64,000 nt of DNA from Virgibacillus natechei (GCF_026013645.1 NZ_CP110224.1:2356001-2420000); one strand, 5' to 3'. Shown: positions 34,079-43,509, counted from the first letter of the stretch. Numbers and translations: made by a program. Notes: generated from the sequence alone by a model not told the origin.

Positions 34079-34107
34079 ATTTTATTCTCTTTTCGCTTGA
34101 TTCTCAA
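34079..34107 (-). promoter_or_regulatory. Sigma-A promoter of menF
   Basis: TTGAGA (34107-34102), a 17-bp spacer and TAAAAT (34084-34079) on the minus strand, about 45 bp before the menF ATG. Confidence 0.68.
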
Positions 34108-34224
34108 GGAAAGGGGTTATTTTTCACTATTACGTCAAGAAGAATTTATCACTCTTTCGTATCGATAACGAAAACTTTCTAACCTACTGATAGCAATTAA
34201 CAAGTATTTTTCAAATTTCGAAAA

Positions 34225-34253
34225 TTGACAGGCTATACTAAATTCCTTATATT
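34225..34253 (+). promoter_or_regulatory. Sigma-A promoter of menA
   Basis: A perfect TTGACA (34225-34230), a 17-bp spacer and TATATT (34248-34253). Transcription would start near 34260, which rules out the longer menA frame starting at 34225. Confidence 0.75.
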
Positions 34254-34287
34254 AATGATATTGATATATTTCAGGGGGAGAACTTCC

Positions 34288-35223
34288 ATGCAATCGACAG
34301 ATAAAATAGATATAAAACAGGCTTTAAATGAAAAAGAAGGTTTTCAAATCTGGTGGCGCTTATTACGCCCGCATACCTTAACAGCGTCATTCGTCCCAGT
34401 CTTTGTTGGTTCAATGTTAGCTTTTACACATGATTCTATAAACATATTGCTATTTATCGCTATGTTGGTAGCATCCATGCTTATTCAAGCTGCAACGAAT
34501 ATGTTTAATGAATATTATGATTTTGTTCGTGGACTCGATAATGAGAATTCTGTAGGCATTGGCGGTACAATTGTACGAGATGGTATTAAACCAAAAACAA
34601 TTTTAACCATTGCTTTCTCATTCTTTGGGGTCGCATTACTGCTTGGCATCTATATATGTATCGCTTCCAGCTGGTGGATTGCAGTAATTGGTTTAGTAAG
34701 TATGATTATCGGTTATTTATATACAGGAGGACCCTACCCGATTGCATACACCCCATTTGGTGAACTTTTTTCCGGATTTCTGATGGGAACCGTCATTATA
34801 GGTATCAGCTATTTCATTCAAACGCAAACCGTAACCGCAACTGTTATCTGGATTTCCATTCCAGTAGCTATCTTCATTGGAAGCATAATGTTATCAAATA
34901 ACATTCGGGATCTAGATAATGACAAAGAAAACGGCCGTAAGACAATCGCCATTTTACTTGGCAGGAAAAAGGCCGTTAATTTCTTGGCCATATTATTTAT
35001 CGCGGCCTATGGGTTTACTGCAATCTTTATTATAGCAGGAATGCTCCCTTTATGGTCTATAATTACATTTCTTAGTGTGAAAAAGGCAATAGAAGTTATT
35101 AAAAATTTCCGCGGGAAAACACAACCAATTGAAATGATGCCAGCAATGGTCGCTACTGGAAAAACAAATACCATCTATGGATCTTTACTTGGTTTATCGT
35201 TATTGATCAGCTCGTTTATTTAA
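34288..35223 (+). CDS. menA: 1,4-dihydroxy-2-naphthoate polyprenyltransferase
   Basis: A 311-residue UbiA-family integral membrane prenyltransferase that attaches the isoprenoid tail to DHNA, giving demethylmenaquinone. The first Asp-rich motif is NMFNEYYDFVRGLDNEN near 82-98 and the second is SNNIRDLDNDKENGRKT near 208-225; eight or nine hydrophobic helices surround them. The ATG at 34288 follows GGGGGAG and lies downstream of a good promoter. It is followed at once by the thioesterase gene and then yteA. Confidence 0.94.
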   Translation: MQSTDKIDIKQALNEKEGFQIWWRLLRPHTLTASFVPVFVGSMLAFTHDSINILLFIAMLVASMLIQAATNMFNEYYDFVRGLDNENSVGIGGTIVRDGIKPKTILTIAFSFFGVALLLGIYICIASSWWIAVIGLVSMIIGYLYTGGPYPIAYTPFGELFSGFLMGTVIIGISYFIQTQTVTATVIWISIPVAIFIGSIMLSNNIRDLDNDKENGRKTIAILLGRKKAVNFLAILFIAAYGFTAIFIIAGMLPLWSIITFLSVKKAIEVIKNFRGKTQPIEMMPAMVATGKTNTIYGSLLGLSLLISSFI

Positions 35224-35239
35224 GGAGGAGACATTACCT

Positions 35240-35632
35240 ATGACCTTAGAAAACACACTAATAGAAGCACTTGGTATCGAGTTAGTATCATTGGATAAAC
35301 ATTTAGTTGTGCTGACAATGCCTGTTGATAAGCGAACCCATCAACCAGCTGGATTCTTACATGGTGGAGCAAGTGCAGCACTTGCAGAAACGGCTGCCAG
35401 TATCGGTGCAAATGCACAAGTGGATCCTGAAAAATCAATTGTATTTGGGATTGAAATTAACGCAAATCATATAAAAAGCAAACGTGACGGTGTCGTAACA
35501 GCTAAAGCTACTCCACTGCATATAGGAAAAACAACGATGGTATGGGATATCAAAATAGTGGATGAACAAGATAACCTTATATCTGCATCAAGATGCACAA
35601 TCGGAGTTGTCCCAAGAAAAGCGAACAATTAA
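35240..35632 (+). CDS. Hotdog thioesterase, probable DHNA-CoA hydrolase (MenI-like)
   Basis: A 130-residue PaaI-type hotdog-fold thioesterase. The active-site motif GFLHGGASAALAETAAS (residues 36-52) contains the HGG turn and the catalytic-type Glu in ALAET; the FGIEINANHIKS strand follows. The family hydrolyses acyl-CoA esters. A position 16 bp after menA, opposite menFDHBE, makes 1,4-dihydroxy-2-naphthoyl-CoA the obvious substrate, the step between MenB and MenA. The substrate is inferred from position. AAGGAGGAG precedes the ATG. Confidence 0.82.
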   Translation: MTLENTLIEALGIELVSLDKHLVVLTMPVDKRTHQPAGFLHGGASAALAETAASIGANAQVDPEKSIVFGIEINANHIKSKRDGVVTAKATPLHIGKTTMVWDIKIVDEQDNLISASRCTIGVVPRKANN

Positions 35633-35647
35633 ACAAAGGTGGTTCCT

Positions 35648-36010
35648 ATGACCAAACATGAAAAACTTACGGATGAAAAAATAATGCATATCAAAAAACG
35701 TTTACAAGAACTGAAAAATGAGAATGAGGAAAAACTTGAATCAAATAAAGGCACCAACCCGAATGATGAAACACAAGAACTGGCAGACCATGCTAATCAC
35801 CCAGGCGATTTAGGTACAGAACAATTTGAGCAGGAGCGTGATGCTGGCCTTGATCTCGTTCGAGAAGATCGCCTGCAGGATATTAATGATGCGCTGGAAC
35901 GTATTGCCAACGGGACATACGGTTTAAGTGAGAAATCAGGAAAACCAATACCAATAGAGCGACTTGAAGCACAGCCGGCTGCAAGGAACCTGGTCGAAGA
36001 AGAAGAATAA
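35648..36010 (+). CDS. yteA: YteA-type TraR/DksA family protein lacking zinc-finger cysteines
   Basis: 120 residues: an N-terminal coiled coil (about 1-35), an acidic middle, and a C-terminal DksA/TraR-like tail (GTYGLSEKSGKPIPIERLEA). The tail keeps the zinc-ribbon shape, but none of the four usual cysteines is present and the whole protein has no Cys. It cannot hold a canonical C4 zinc site. YteA-family proteins are associated with sporulating Bacilli; function is unknown. The ATG at 35648 is chosen after AAAGGTGG. It is the last gene of the menA unit, with a terminator following. Confidence 0.78.
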   Translation: MTKHEKLTDEKIMHIKKRLQELKNENEEKLESNKGTNPNDETQELADHANHPGDLGTEQFEQERDAGLDLVREDRLQDINDALERIANGTYGLSEKSGKPIPIERLEAQPAARNLVEEEE

Positions 36011-36015
36011 TGTGG

Positions 36016-36050
36016 AGTCCGCCCCCTTTTTGAAAGGGGGCGGACTTTAT
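36016..36050 (+). terminator. Terminator of the menA-thioesterase-yteA unit
   Basis: A 14-bp perfect stem, AGTCCGCCCCCTTT (36016-36029) with AAAGGGGGCGGACT (36033-36046), and a TTATTG tail. Confidence 0.9.
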
Positions 36051-36082
36051 TGTAGTGGACAAGTTTTCGGTCGCCTATAGCT

Positions 36083-36118
36083 AGAATAAAGCTAATCCTC
36101 TATGGATTAGCTTATTCT
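36083..36118 (-). terminator. Terminator of ribU
   Basis: GGATTAGCTTATTCT (36104-36118) pairs with AGAATAAAGCTAATCC (36083-36098) with one bulged base. It ends just beyond the ribU stop. Confidence 0.7.
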
Positions 36119-36125
36119 ATCTATC

Positions 36126-36713
36126 CTATATTACCTTTGCTTGCTGTTGTTCTATCCAATTGCGCATTTTTACAAATAAGGGAATAAACAATAATCCTAC
36201 AACGATCCCTTTAATAATATTAAATGGCAGAACACCTGCAATTACGGATATCCATTTTATCTGTCCCGTCATTTCCCAGCCCATAAACCATGCATATGCT
36301 GGTAAAATAAAGAAATAATTTAACACACTCATACCTAAAGCCATAACAATTGTACCTGTCACCAAACCTGAAACAATGCTTTTGACTCCTTTAAATTTAT
36401 GGTAAATCACTGAAATTGGCACAATAAACATAACACCTGCCAAAAAGTTTGCAAAAACACCTATCGGGTCACCTGCTCCGGATACAAGTAAGTACAGTAA
36501 ATTTTTAATCGCAACTACGATAACACCTGCAATAGGTGAAAATATAAAGGCTGCAATTAATGCCGGTACCTCACTAAAATCAATCTTTAAATAAGCTGGT
36601 AACAGTGGTAACGGAAAATTTAAAAAGAACAAGACTAGCGATATCGTTCCCATTAAAGCTAAAATAATAAGTTTCAAAAGCTTAGATGATTGCATGTTTG
36701 TAGGTTGCATCAT
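36126..36713 (-). CDS. ribU: Riboflavin ECF transporter S component RibU
   Basis: About 195 residues with six hydrophobic helices, the ECF S-component fold. The N-terminal helix-1 sequence KLLKLIILALMGTISLVLFF and the LPAYLKIDFSEVPALIAAFI segment are typical of RibU, which binds riboflavin and docks to the shared EcfA/EcfT module encoded elsewhere. The frame begins at 36728, but AAGGAGGAG lies inside it, so ATG at 36713 or 36710 is the start. The FMN riboswitch upstream confirms the substrate. Monocistronic. Confidence 0.93.
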   Translation of the reverse strand: MMQPTNMQSSKLLKLIILALMGTISLVLFFLNFPLPLLPAYLKIDFSEVPALIAAFIFSPIAGVIVVAIKNLLYLLVSGAGDPIGVFANFLAGVMFIVPISVIYHKFKGVKSIVSGLVTGTIVMALGMSVLNYFFILPAYAWFMGWEMTGQIKWISVIAGVLPFNIIKGIVVGLLFIPLFVKMRNWIEQQQAKVI

Positions 36714-36787
36714 ATTCTCCTCCTTCATCTTTTACGATTCCAATCTCGTGATGAAGGATTTGCCTATCCCTAGATTAAAAATAAACA

Positions 36788-36825
36788 AAACCCTAAAGCC
36801 TAATGGGGCTTTAGGGTTTAACTAT
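36788..36825 (-). terminator. Expression-platform terminator of the FMN riboswitch
   Basis: AAACCCTAAAGCC pairs with GGCTTTAGGGTTT, followed by TTGTTT on the minus strand. It lies between the aptamer and ribU and would form when FMN is bound. Confidence 0.88.
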
Positions 36826-36867
36826 CACAGGAAATTCAAGGCACACTATGCACCTAATTTGGCTCTA

Positions 36868-37012
36868 CATCTTCTCCCATCCAGACTGTAACTGTCGGTT
36901 CCGGAATTTCACCAGATCAACCACTTCGCAAAATGCTTTGTGGGTCACGGACTTAGAGCTTAATATAAGCTCCTTACCGTCGGTCGGGAATTTCACCCTG
37001 CCCCGAAGATAT
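36868..37012 (-). promoter_or_regulatory. FMN riboswitch (RFN element)
   Basis: The minus strand shows the RFN consensus: ATCTTCGGGGCAGGGTGAAA, TTCCCGACCGACGGT, AGTCCGTGACCC, TGGTTGATCTGGTGAAATTC, CCGACAGTTACAGTCTGGAT and GGGAGAAGATG. Both ends pair. It controls ribU through the terminator at 36788-36825. Confidence 0.96.
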
Positions 37013-37037
37013 GGAATCGTATAATATTGTTACTTTT

Positions 37038-37065
37038 ATTATACATACTTTTTAACTTTTTGCAA
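37038..37065 (-). promoter_or_regulatory. Promoter of the FMN riboswitch transcript
   Basis: TTGCAA (37065-37060), a 16-bp spacer and a perfect TATAAT (37043-37038) on the minus strand, about 25 bp before the aptamer. Confidence 0.7.
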
Positions 37066-37108
37066 ATTGTTTCATTCTTTCTTTCTACTAAACAATCTTT
37101 GTCAGCCT

Positions 37109-40100
37109 TTAATTATTTCCTGGACCGTTTCCTTGGCCTGGATGACCACTACCAAAGCTTGGAGGGCCATTTCCGTTGCCAGGATGATCATCACCAAAAG
37201 GAGGACCATTTCCGTTGCCAGGATGACCATCACCAAAGCCTGGAAGGCCATTACCATTACCATTGCCGTTACCGTTATCATCTTCTTCGTTGATCGTTAC
37301 GGTGCCTTCAGCTTGTTCAGTCGCTTGATTACCATATCCATCAACGACACTGACTTCAATAACCGCATTCTCTGCTTGAACATTACTAGTCGCAGTGTAA
37401 TAGCCAACATAGTGTCCATCAGACGTTTCCTGCATTGGTAACTCCGTTGCATTCGAAATCTGACCATTTGTTAGCGGCATAAGGATTGAGAATGTTGCAT
37501 CTAATCCTGGCTCGCTTTCAAATTCGATCGTAACCGTTTCTCCAGCTTGAATATACTGATCTTCGGTTGGATTTACGTTTTCAATCTCTGGTGCAGTATA
37601 ATTAACATCTATCGTGACGTTCTGCGTTTCCGTATTTCCAGCTAGATCACTGGCAACAACTTCTATTTCATTTTCCCCATTGTCAACCATGATTCGTTCT
37701 GAATAGCTTCCATCAGTCACTTCCGCTTCTTGTCCATTAACTTCTACTGTATCAAGATGGTCATCTGAAACCGTTCCTTCTACCGTTACCGTTTCACTAT
37801 TTGTTCGATCCCCGTCCTGAGGAGTGTCTATCGTCAGTTCCGGCGCTTCGGTATCTAGTGTTGCGATAACTGGTTCAGATTCCCCTACAGAAGTTCCATC
37901 AAGAAAGGATACTACTGTAATTTCATTTTCACCTTCTGTTAACGCTGTTGGTATGGCAAATTCACCATCATCTCCAACTTCAGCACTTCCAACCTCTTCT
38001 TCATTATTAAATACTTGAGCAGTAGTGGTCGGTGAAGCAGTACCTTCCACTGTATATTCACTTTCGTTTGTTATAAAGTCTTCGGCTGGTGAAGTAATAA
38101 CAGGTTCTTCAGCCTCATAGCTAACACGAGAACGGATCATGTAATTCCCTTCATCTGCAGGAGATTGTGACCATTCCCCGCCTACATATTGATAGCTACG
38201 TTCAGCATTAGGACTAGTTTCATCCGTAGCTAAACCAGGGGCACCTGTATTTGGTTGTGTTTGGATATACACCATATAGAAATCGCCGTCAACTGTGATG
38301 CTATGATCGGACAAATCAACAACTGTCCATTCATCAAGATCACGAATTGCTTCTGCTTCTACTGGTCCAGCAATTTTCTCACCTGGAGTTCCATCTGCAC
38401 CCGTAGCGTCCCATACTTCAACTTCAAAAGCTGTACCACCTGGATCTGGGAATTCTTCATCGTGAAACTGGAAAACCCCATCCGTTACTACTGCTGTATC
38501 TTGCCCCTCTGATAATGACATTTTTACAGACCAACCATTACCTGCATCGAAGAAAGCACGAGCATTGTCTGCATTTCCATCATCGTAACCAATTTCACCA
38601 CCTGGAATGGTGTAGAAAGGTTCAAGCGCAACATCTACTGTAGAGTCCTCATCCAGATTCACTTCCACTTCTTCTGTATGATAACCACTCGCCAACACTC
38701 TTAAGGTGTACGTATCTTCATACGCGGTTAGAGAATAGCTACCATCCGCATCTGTCTCTACAGGTGTCACATTAGCATCTTCCATCAGAATAATCGTCGC
38801 ACCTTCTATCGGTTCATCTGTTGCTTCATCTGTAATGGTACCACTTACTGTATTTTGATCGACTTCTTCTAACGTAAAGTTTGCCTGCGTTGTTTCATCA
38901 TCTTCAATCGTTACGGTTTGTTCAGCTGAATGGAATCCATAAGCTTCAGCTTGAACCGTAAATTCTCCCGCAGCATGCAGCAAGGAATACGTTCCATCTG
39001 CCGGATCTGTATTGGTCGAACGATCCGTTTCAACCACATTAACCTGTGCACCGACAGGTAGTGCTGCTGGATTTATTGCTTGCTCTGCTATAGGCTCTTC
39101 TTCCACTGGAAGTATTTTATTTGGATCTACTCGTTCATTTAAGTCGGCTTTTTCCTTATCTTCCACTTCAAGATCATTGTTACGTTCAAGTCCTACTGAT
39201 GCACCATCACTTTCTGTCGAATCAGACAATGCCACATCATCGATATATAGTCCTTCTTCATTTATCGTGACATCAGATGTTAGGTTAAAACCAATATAAA
39301 CACGTTGATCACTGTATTCTGATAGATCAACTTCAGCACTTTCCCATCCATCAGACTCGCCAGTCATTTCCATTAGCGGTGTCCAGTCTTCTTGATCTGT
39401 CGAAATAAATACATGTCCGTAATCCCAACCAGATTCAATGTCAAACCATTGATCGAATTGAAGATAGGAATCTCCTTCAGGTAGATCAACTGGTGGCATC
39501 ATAAGTGTTGTATTTGCATCGTTATCATAATTACCATTAAGATTCGTTGCATATACATGCTCTCCAGTTGATGCTTCGCCTGGTCCAGATGTTGGCTCAC
39601 CCCACTCCCATGAATTCATTTCACCAAACACAGTCCATCCAGTAGGTTCTGTTTCAAAGTCTTCAGAATACCCTACCGTTATGCCTTGTTCTACTGATAC
39701 AACATATTCATCACTCGTTACTTCGTTATTTCCGAAATCATCAACTACCCAGTAATAGGTTAGAGAATCGCCATCAATATCCTCTCCAGGGATTGTTGCA
39801 ACATATTCTCCATCTGTATAATTTCCAGAAGTAAGTGACGCCTCAACTGATTGCCACTCTCCATTAGTATCTTGATAGTTCAATTCAACTAAAGTGACAC
39901 TAATATTATCACTTGCCTGAATAGATAAATCTAAATCCATACCAGCATATGTTTCAGTTGGCGCTTCATGACCAAAAGTAGGTGCTTCTGTATCTTCACC
40001 ATCTTTCGTAACTTGCCCTTGCAAAGTACCAAGCCCATCTACGATGGATGCTACGGCATCATGTGCATTAGCTAATCCATGACCATATCCATTATTAGGT

Positions 40101-41575
40101 GCATCTGGATATTCATCATCTGTTAACGTTGTTGCAGTCGATTCTATAATTTCTTCAATTTCATCAACTGTTAAACTTGAATCCACGCCTTTTAATAGAG
40201 CAACTACCGCTGAGACGGCAGGTCCTGACATGGATGTTCCATTCCAGCCACCTTCATATCCACCACCTGGTACGGAAGAACGAATATTAACACCAGGAGC
40301 AGAAATATCTGGTTTCACTTCATCATATGGTGAAGGTCCACGTAAAGAAAAGTCTGCCAGTTCATCATTACTATCCGTTGCACCAGTAGCGAATGATTCA
40401 GGATAGTTTGCTGGAACTGCTACTGATCCAGGTCCACCTGGGTTCGTTAATGTTGTATTGCCAGCTGAGAATTCTGGAAAAATTTCTGCTGCTCTCCAGT
40501 TCTGAACAACATCACGATACCATTCATCAAGACCTGGCCCACCGCCCCATGAGTTATTCACGACGTCTGGTGCCATATCAACATTGGTATTTCCATCTGA
40601 GTCCGTTGGGGCTAAAATCCACTCTGCCGCTGCTAATAAATCTGCATCGGTTGCATTTCCACCAGAATCAAATGCATTAACGGCAATCCACTCTGCCCCA
40701 GGCGCAACTCCGACTTGATTGGATCCATCAGGCTCAGCTCCAACCATTGTTCCTGTGACATGTGTACCATGTCCATTAGGATCATACGGTTCCTCTTCAC
40801 CTTCTGGTGCATCAAACCAGTTGAATTCATGATCAACCTCACCCGTTGCAGCATCGTAACCACGATAATTTTCTTTTAGAGCCGGATGATCCCACTCAGC
40901 ACCTGTGTCAATACTTGCGACAACGGTTCCAGAACCATCTGCCCCCATATCCCAAGCTGCTGGTGCACCAATTTGCTCAACATTCCATTCAATATCAGCA
41001 ACTTCAGATTGTGGAGCTTCCTCCTCTGTTACCGTTGTTTCATGCAATTCACGTATTTCATTAGGTAGTACCTTTTCAACTTCCGCAAATCCTGAAACTT
41101 TTTCCGCTACTTCTTTTGTGGCGGTAACAGCCATGCCATTTACAATATGATAGGAATTAATATTGTCGGCATTGCCATTTTCAACTTCTTGTTCAAGATA
41201 AGCTTTTACATCCGCCTGAGCAGTCAGTGCCGTTGTCTTTAGTTCAGAAACAACTGCTGATCGCTGGGTGTGTTTTGCTTCTTGTGCTGATAGATTTGCT
41301 TGGTCAGCATTAACCCTTGCTTCTTCAGCGATGCTCGCCGTATCCGTTGTTTCGCTAAATTTAATTAAAAAAGTTACTTTTTCGTCCTCATCATCACTAA
41401 ATGATTCTACTAAACGATCACTCACCTTAGCTTGTTGCCGGGGGTCATTTAAAGACTCGTGTAATTTTTTATTAGATTCTGCATGAGCTAGTCCTGGTGT
41501 AATTAAAGAAAAAGTCATTAGAAAAGATGCTGCAATACTAAATGCTCTAAATTGACGCTTTTTCTTATGTCTCAA
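37109..41575 (-). CDS. Secreted subtilisin-like protease, bacillopeptidase F type
   Basis: 1488 residues. Signal peptide 1-32 (cut after GLAHA), I9-type propeptide about 60-180, S8 catalytic domain about 200-510 with Asp223 (SIDTGAEW), His269 (NGHGTHVTG) and Ser448 (NGTSMSGP). Then an Ig-like stretch, an immune-inhibitor-A-like beta domain (650-810), two carboxypeptidase-regulatory-like domains (880-1010), a further beta domain, two Ig-like repeats near 1190-1350, and a tail of Gly/Asn/His/Pro repeats (GNGNGNGLPGFGDGHPGNGN). Domain order and size fit B. subtilis Bpr. The start is TTG after GAGGAGG. It is very acidic, as in proteins exported by salt-tolerant bacteria. It stands alone. Confidence 0.9.
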   Translation of the reverse strand: MRHKKKRQFRAFSIAASFLMTFSLITPGLAHAESNKKLHESLNDPRQQAKVSDRLVESFSDDEDEKVTFLIKFSETTDTASIAEEARVNADQANLSAQEAKHTQRSAVVSELKTTALTAQADVKAYLEQEVENGNADNINSYHIVNGMAVTATKEVAEKVSGFAEVEKVLPNEIRELHETTVTEEEAPQSEVADIEWNVEQIGAPAAWDMGADGSGTVVASIDTGAEWDHPALKENYRGYDAATGEVDHEFNWFDAPEGEEEPYDPNGHGTHVTGTMVGAEPDGSNQVGVAPGAEWIAVNAFDSGGNATDADLLAAAEWILAPTDSDGNTNVDMAPDVVNNSWGGGPGLDEWYRDVVQNWRAAEIFPEFSAGNTTLTNPGGPGSVAVPANYPESFATGATDSNDELADFSLRGPSPYDEVKPDISAPGVNIRSSVPGGGYEGGWNGTSMSGPAVSAVVALLKGVDSSLTVDEIEEIIESTATTLTDDEYPDAPNNGYGHGLANAHDAVASIVDGLGTLQGQVTKDGEDTEAPTFGHEAPTETYAGMDLDLSIQASDNISVTLVELNYQDTNGEWQSVEASLTSGNYTDGEYVATIPGEDIDGDSLTYYWVVDDFGNNEVTSDEYVVSVEQGITVGYSEDFETEPTGWTVFGEMNSWEWGEPTSGPGEASTGEHVYATNLNGNYDNDANTTLMMPPVDLPEGDSYLQFDQWFDIESGWDYGHVFISTDQEDWTPLMEMTGESDGWESAEVDLSEYSDQRVYIGFNLTSDVTINEEGLYIDDVALSDSTESDGASVGLERNNDLEVEDKEKADLNERVDPNKILPVEEEPIAEQAINPAALPVGAQVNVVETDRSTNTDPADGTYSLLHAAGEFTVQAEAYGFHSAEQTVTIEDDETTQANFTLEEVDQNTVSGTITDEATDEPIEGATIILMEDANVTPVETDADGSYSLTAYEDTYTLRVLASGYHTEEVEVNLDEDSTVDVALEPFYTIPGGEIGYDDGNADNARAFFDAGNGWSVKMSLSEGQDTAVVTDGVFQFHDEEFPDPGGTAFEVEVWDATGADGTPGEKIAGPVEAEAIRDLDEWTVVDLSDHSITVDGDFYMVYIQTQPNTGAPGLATDETSPNAERSYQYVGGEWSQSPADEGNYMIRSRVSYEAEEPVITSPAEDFITNESEYTVEGTASPTTTAQVFNNEEEVGSAEVGDDGEFAIPTALTEGENEITVVSFLDGTSVGESEPVIATLDTEAPELTIDTPQDGDRTNSETVTVEGTVSDDHLDTVEVNGQEAEVTDGSYSERIMVDNGENEIEVVASDLAGNTETQNVTIDVNYTAPEIENVNPTEDQYIQAGETVTIEFESEPGLDATFSILMPLTNGQISNATELPMQETSDGHYVGYYTATSNVQAENAVIEVSVVDGYGNQATEQAEGTVTINEEDDNGNGNGNGNGLPGFGDGHPGNGNGPPFGDDHPGNGNGPPSFGSGHPGQGNGPGNN

Positions 41576-42198
41576 AATCTATTCCTCCTCTCCATTTTAA
41601 AACTCTACACACATTGAAAAGAACACTGCTAAAAATACACGAGCCTCCCTTTTACAAGAATTGTGTCGCTTTTCCAAATGTTGGTGATGATGCCTAGAAT
41701 CTAAGTTGTTGATGTAAGTATAATAGATTAAAAGTTAGAATGGTGTCGAAAAAAGTCGAAATAAATAGCAGTTGTCAGAATTGATTAATTAGTATCAATA
41801 TTTCTTATTATATTTCATAGGTTATAGACCCTATTAGGATATATCTATCGTTAAAAATAGATCTAATTGCTGATAACAAAGCATTTCGAGTTAAAATCTA
41901 GTTCATAGAATATTTTCTTTTCTTTCAAAAATGATTAAATAGGCCTAATAAGCAAACTATTATTAACAATATATTTTCATAATAGAAGAAATAGTAGTAC
42001 TTATTATTATTTTCATGCTGTTCATATAGGTGATTTAGTACATGTTTTGTAAATAATTATTATCTAATGAGCCTTTAGACTCATTAAAATCATATCTAAT
42101 TTTAATTTAGAATTTTTACACAGTAGAACCTCACTGAATAAAGTTTTGATTTTATCTATTTCTTACTATTAGTGGGGATGTGAAAAAGAGGATAAAAA
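41576..42198. other. Long AT-rich non-coding gap upstream of the protease gene
   Basis: Over 600 bp without a supportable gene on either strand. It is AT-rich and contains TGTCGAAAAAAGTCGAAAT near 41742, which holds a Spo0A-box-like TGTCGAA and a second partial copy. TAGATCTAATT and similar short palindromes occur, but nothing matches a known RNA. It probably contains the promoter and control sites for the protease. Confidence 0.4.
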
Positions 42199-42258
42199 AG
42201 CACTAATAGACTAAGGGAGCAACGTCTTGTTACACCCTTAGCCGACATTAGTACTTCT
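42199..42258 (-). terminator. Terminator of the M42 peptidase gene
   Basis: On the minus strand, GTACTAATGTCGGCTAAGGG pairs imperfectly with CCCTTAGTCTATTAGTGC and is followed by TTTTTTATCC. It lies 70 bp after the stop. Confidence 0.7.
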
Positions 42259-42328
42259 CGTGGCAAATACCTGAATTAGCTACGTGCTAAGCATCCAGCG
42301 ATCGTCTATCAATAGAACTACCAGCCTT

Positions 42329-43384
42329 TTATTCCAATGGATTCAAACTCTCTTCTCCTGTTAGTTCTGAAATCATTGTCGCTAACAACTCTATTTCCTC
42401 ATCAATATCTTTTATGCTTGCAGTTTCTACAGGAGAATGCATATAACGAAGTGGCAAGGAAACCAAGGATACTGGAACTCCACGTCCAGTTAAACGCATC
42501 CTATCTGCATCTGTTCCCGTCATACGAGGCGTCAGTTCATATTGTACAGCCATTTTCAATTTTTGCGCCGATTTTTCTAGCAATTTATTTATTTTATAAT
42601 TAATTGGAGCACCCTTGGCTAAGACGGGGCCTCCTTCAAGACTAACGTCACCATGTTTATTCTTATTAACTCCAGGATAATCTGTCGCAAATGTAACATC
42701 AACCGCAATAGCCATATCAGGTTCAATACCAGCAGCGGCAAAATAGGCGCCACCCATGTTTGTTTCTTCATTAACCGTACTTGCGGCATACACGCCAACC
42801 TGGCAGCCTTTCTCTGCTAAACGCTTTAAAACTTCTGCTACGATAAATGCTCCTGTTCGGTTATCTAATCCGCGACCTGCTATATATCGATCCCTCAGGA
42901 TTTCCGGATCTGTCTTATATACTGCCAAATCGCCAATTTGTACATAATCCGCTGCTTCCCCTTTTGTTTTATATCCACAATCGATAAATAAGTCTTCTAG
43001 TCCAAAGTCATCTTTCAAACCACCATGGTGTTGTGCATTCACACCGATAACACCAGTAACCGTTTGATTATACCCGAGCACCGTTACTTTCATCCCAACG
43101 GCAGCTTTTGGATTAATTCCACCCATCTTTTCAAAATGCAGAAAGCCATTTTCATCAATCCGATTAACTACTAACCCAATTTCATCACTATGCCCAGCTA
43201 ATAATACTTTAAAAGGAGCCTCCGGATTCAATACACCGATGGCATTTCCTGCGTTATCTGTCCTTATTTCATCAGCAAAACGCGTCACATAATTTATCCA
43301 CTTCTTTTGAATTGCCATCTCATTACTTGACGGGGATGGCGTATGTAATAACTCTAACAAAAATTCTTGATTTGATTTTTGCAT
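42329..43384 (-). CDS. M42 family metallopeptidase (glutamyl/deblocking aminopeptidase type)
   Basis: A 351-residue cytoplasmic M42 peptidase with a di-zinc site. Ligands visible: AGHSDEIGLVV (His67, Asp69), AGRGLDNRTG (Asp near 173), STVNEETNMGG (catalytic Glu and ligand near 208), VDVTFATD (Asp near 232) and the late YMHSPVE (His near 318). These enzymes trim N-terminal residues from peptides and form large tetrahedral shells. AAGGAGGGAT precedes the ATG. It is monocistronic between the protease and the thioredoxin-like gene and may help use peptides released by secreted proteases; that link is inference. Confidence 0.87.
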   Translation of the reverse strand: MQKSNQEFLLELLHTPSPSSNEMAIQKKWINYVTRFADEIRTDNAGNAIGVLNPEAPFKVLLAGHSDEIGLVVNRIDENGFLHFEKMGGINPKAAVGMKVTVLGYNQTVTGVIGVNAQHHGGLKDDFGLEDLFIDCGYKTKGEAADYVQIGDLAVYKTDPEILRDRYIAGRGLDNRTGAFIVAEVLKRLAEKGCQVGVYAASTVNEETNMGGAYFAAAGIEPDMAIAVDVTFATDYPGVNKNKHGDVSLEGGPVLAKGAPINYKINKLLEKSAQKLKMAVQYELTPRMTGTDADRMRLTGRGVPVSLVSLPLRYMHSPVETASIKDIDEEIELLATMISELTGEESLNPLE

Positions 43385-43509
43385 CTTATCCCTCCTTCAT
43401 ACATGGTACAATCATAGCAAAATATGATGCGAAGAGCACATCTATTTACTAAGTATGTGTAAATGGGTAAAATTTAATATATAAATAACAGAGTGGGAGT
43501 GAACGATTA

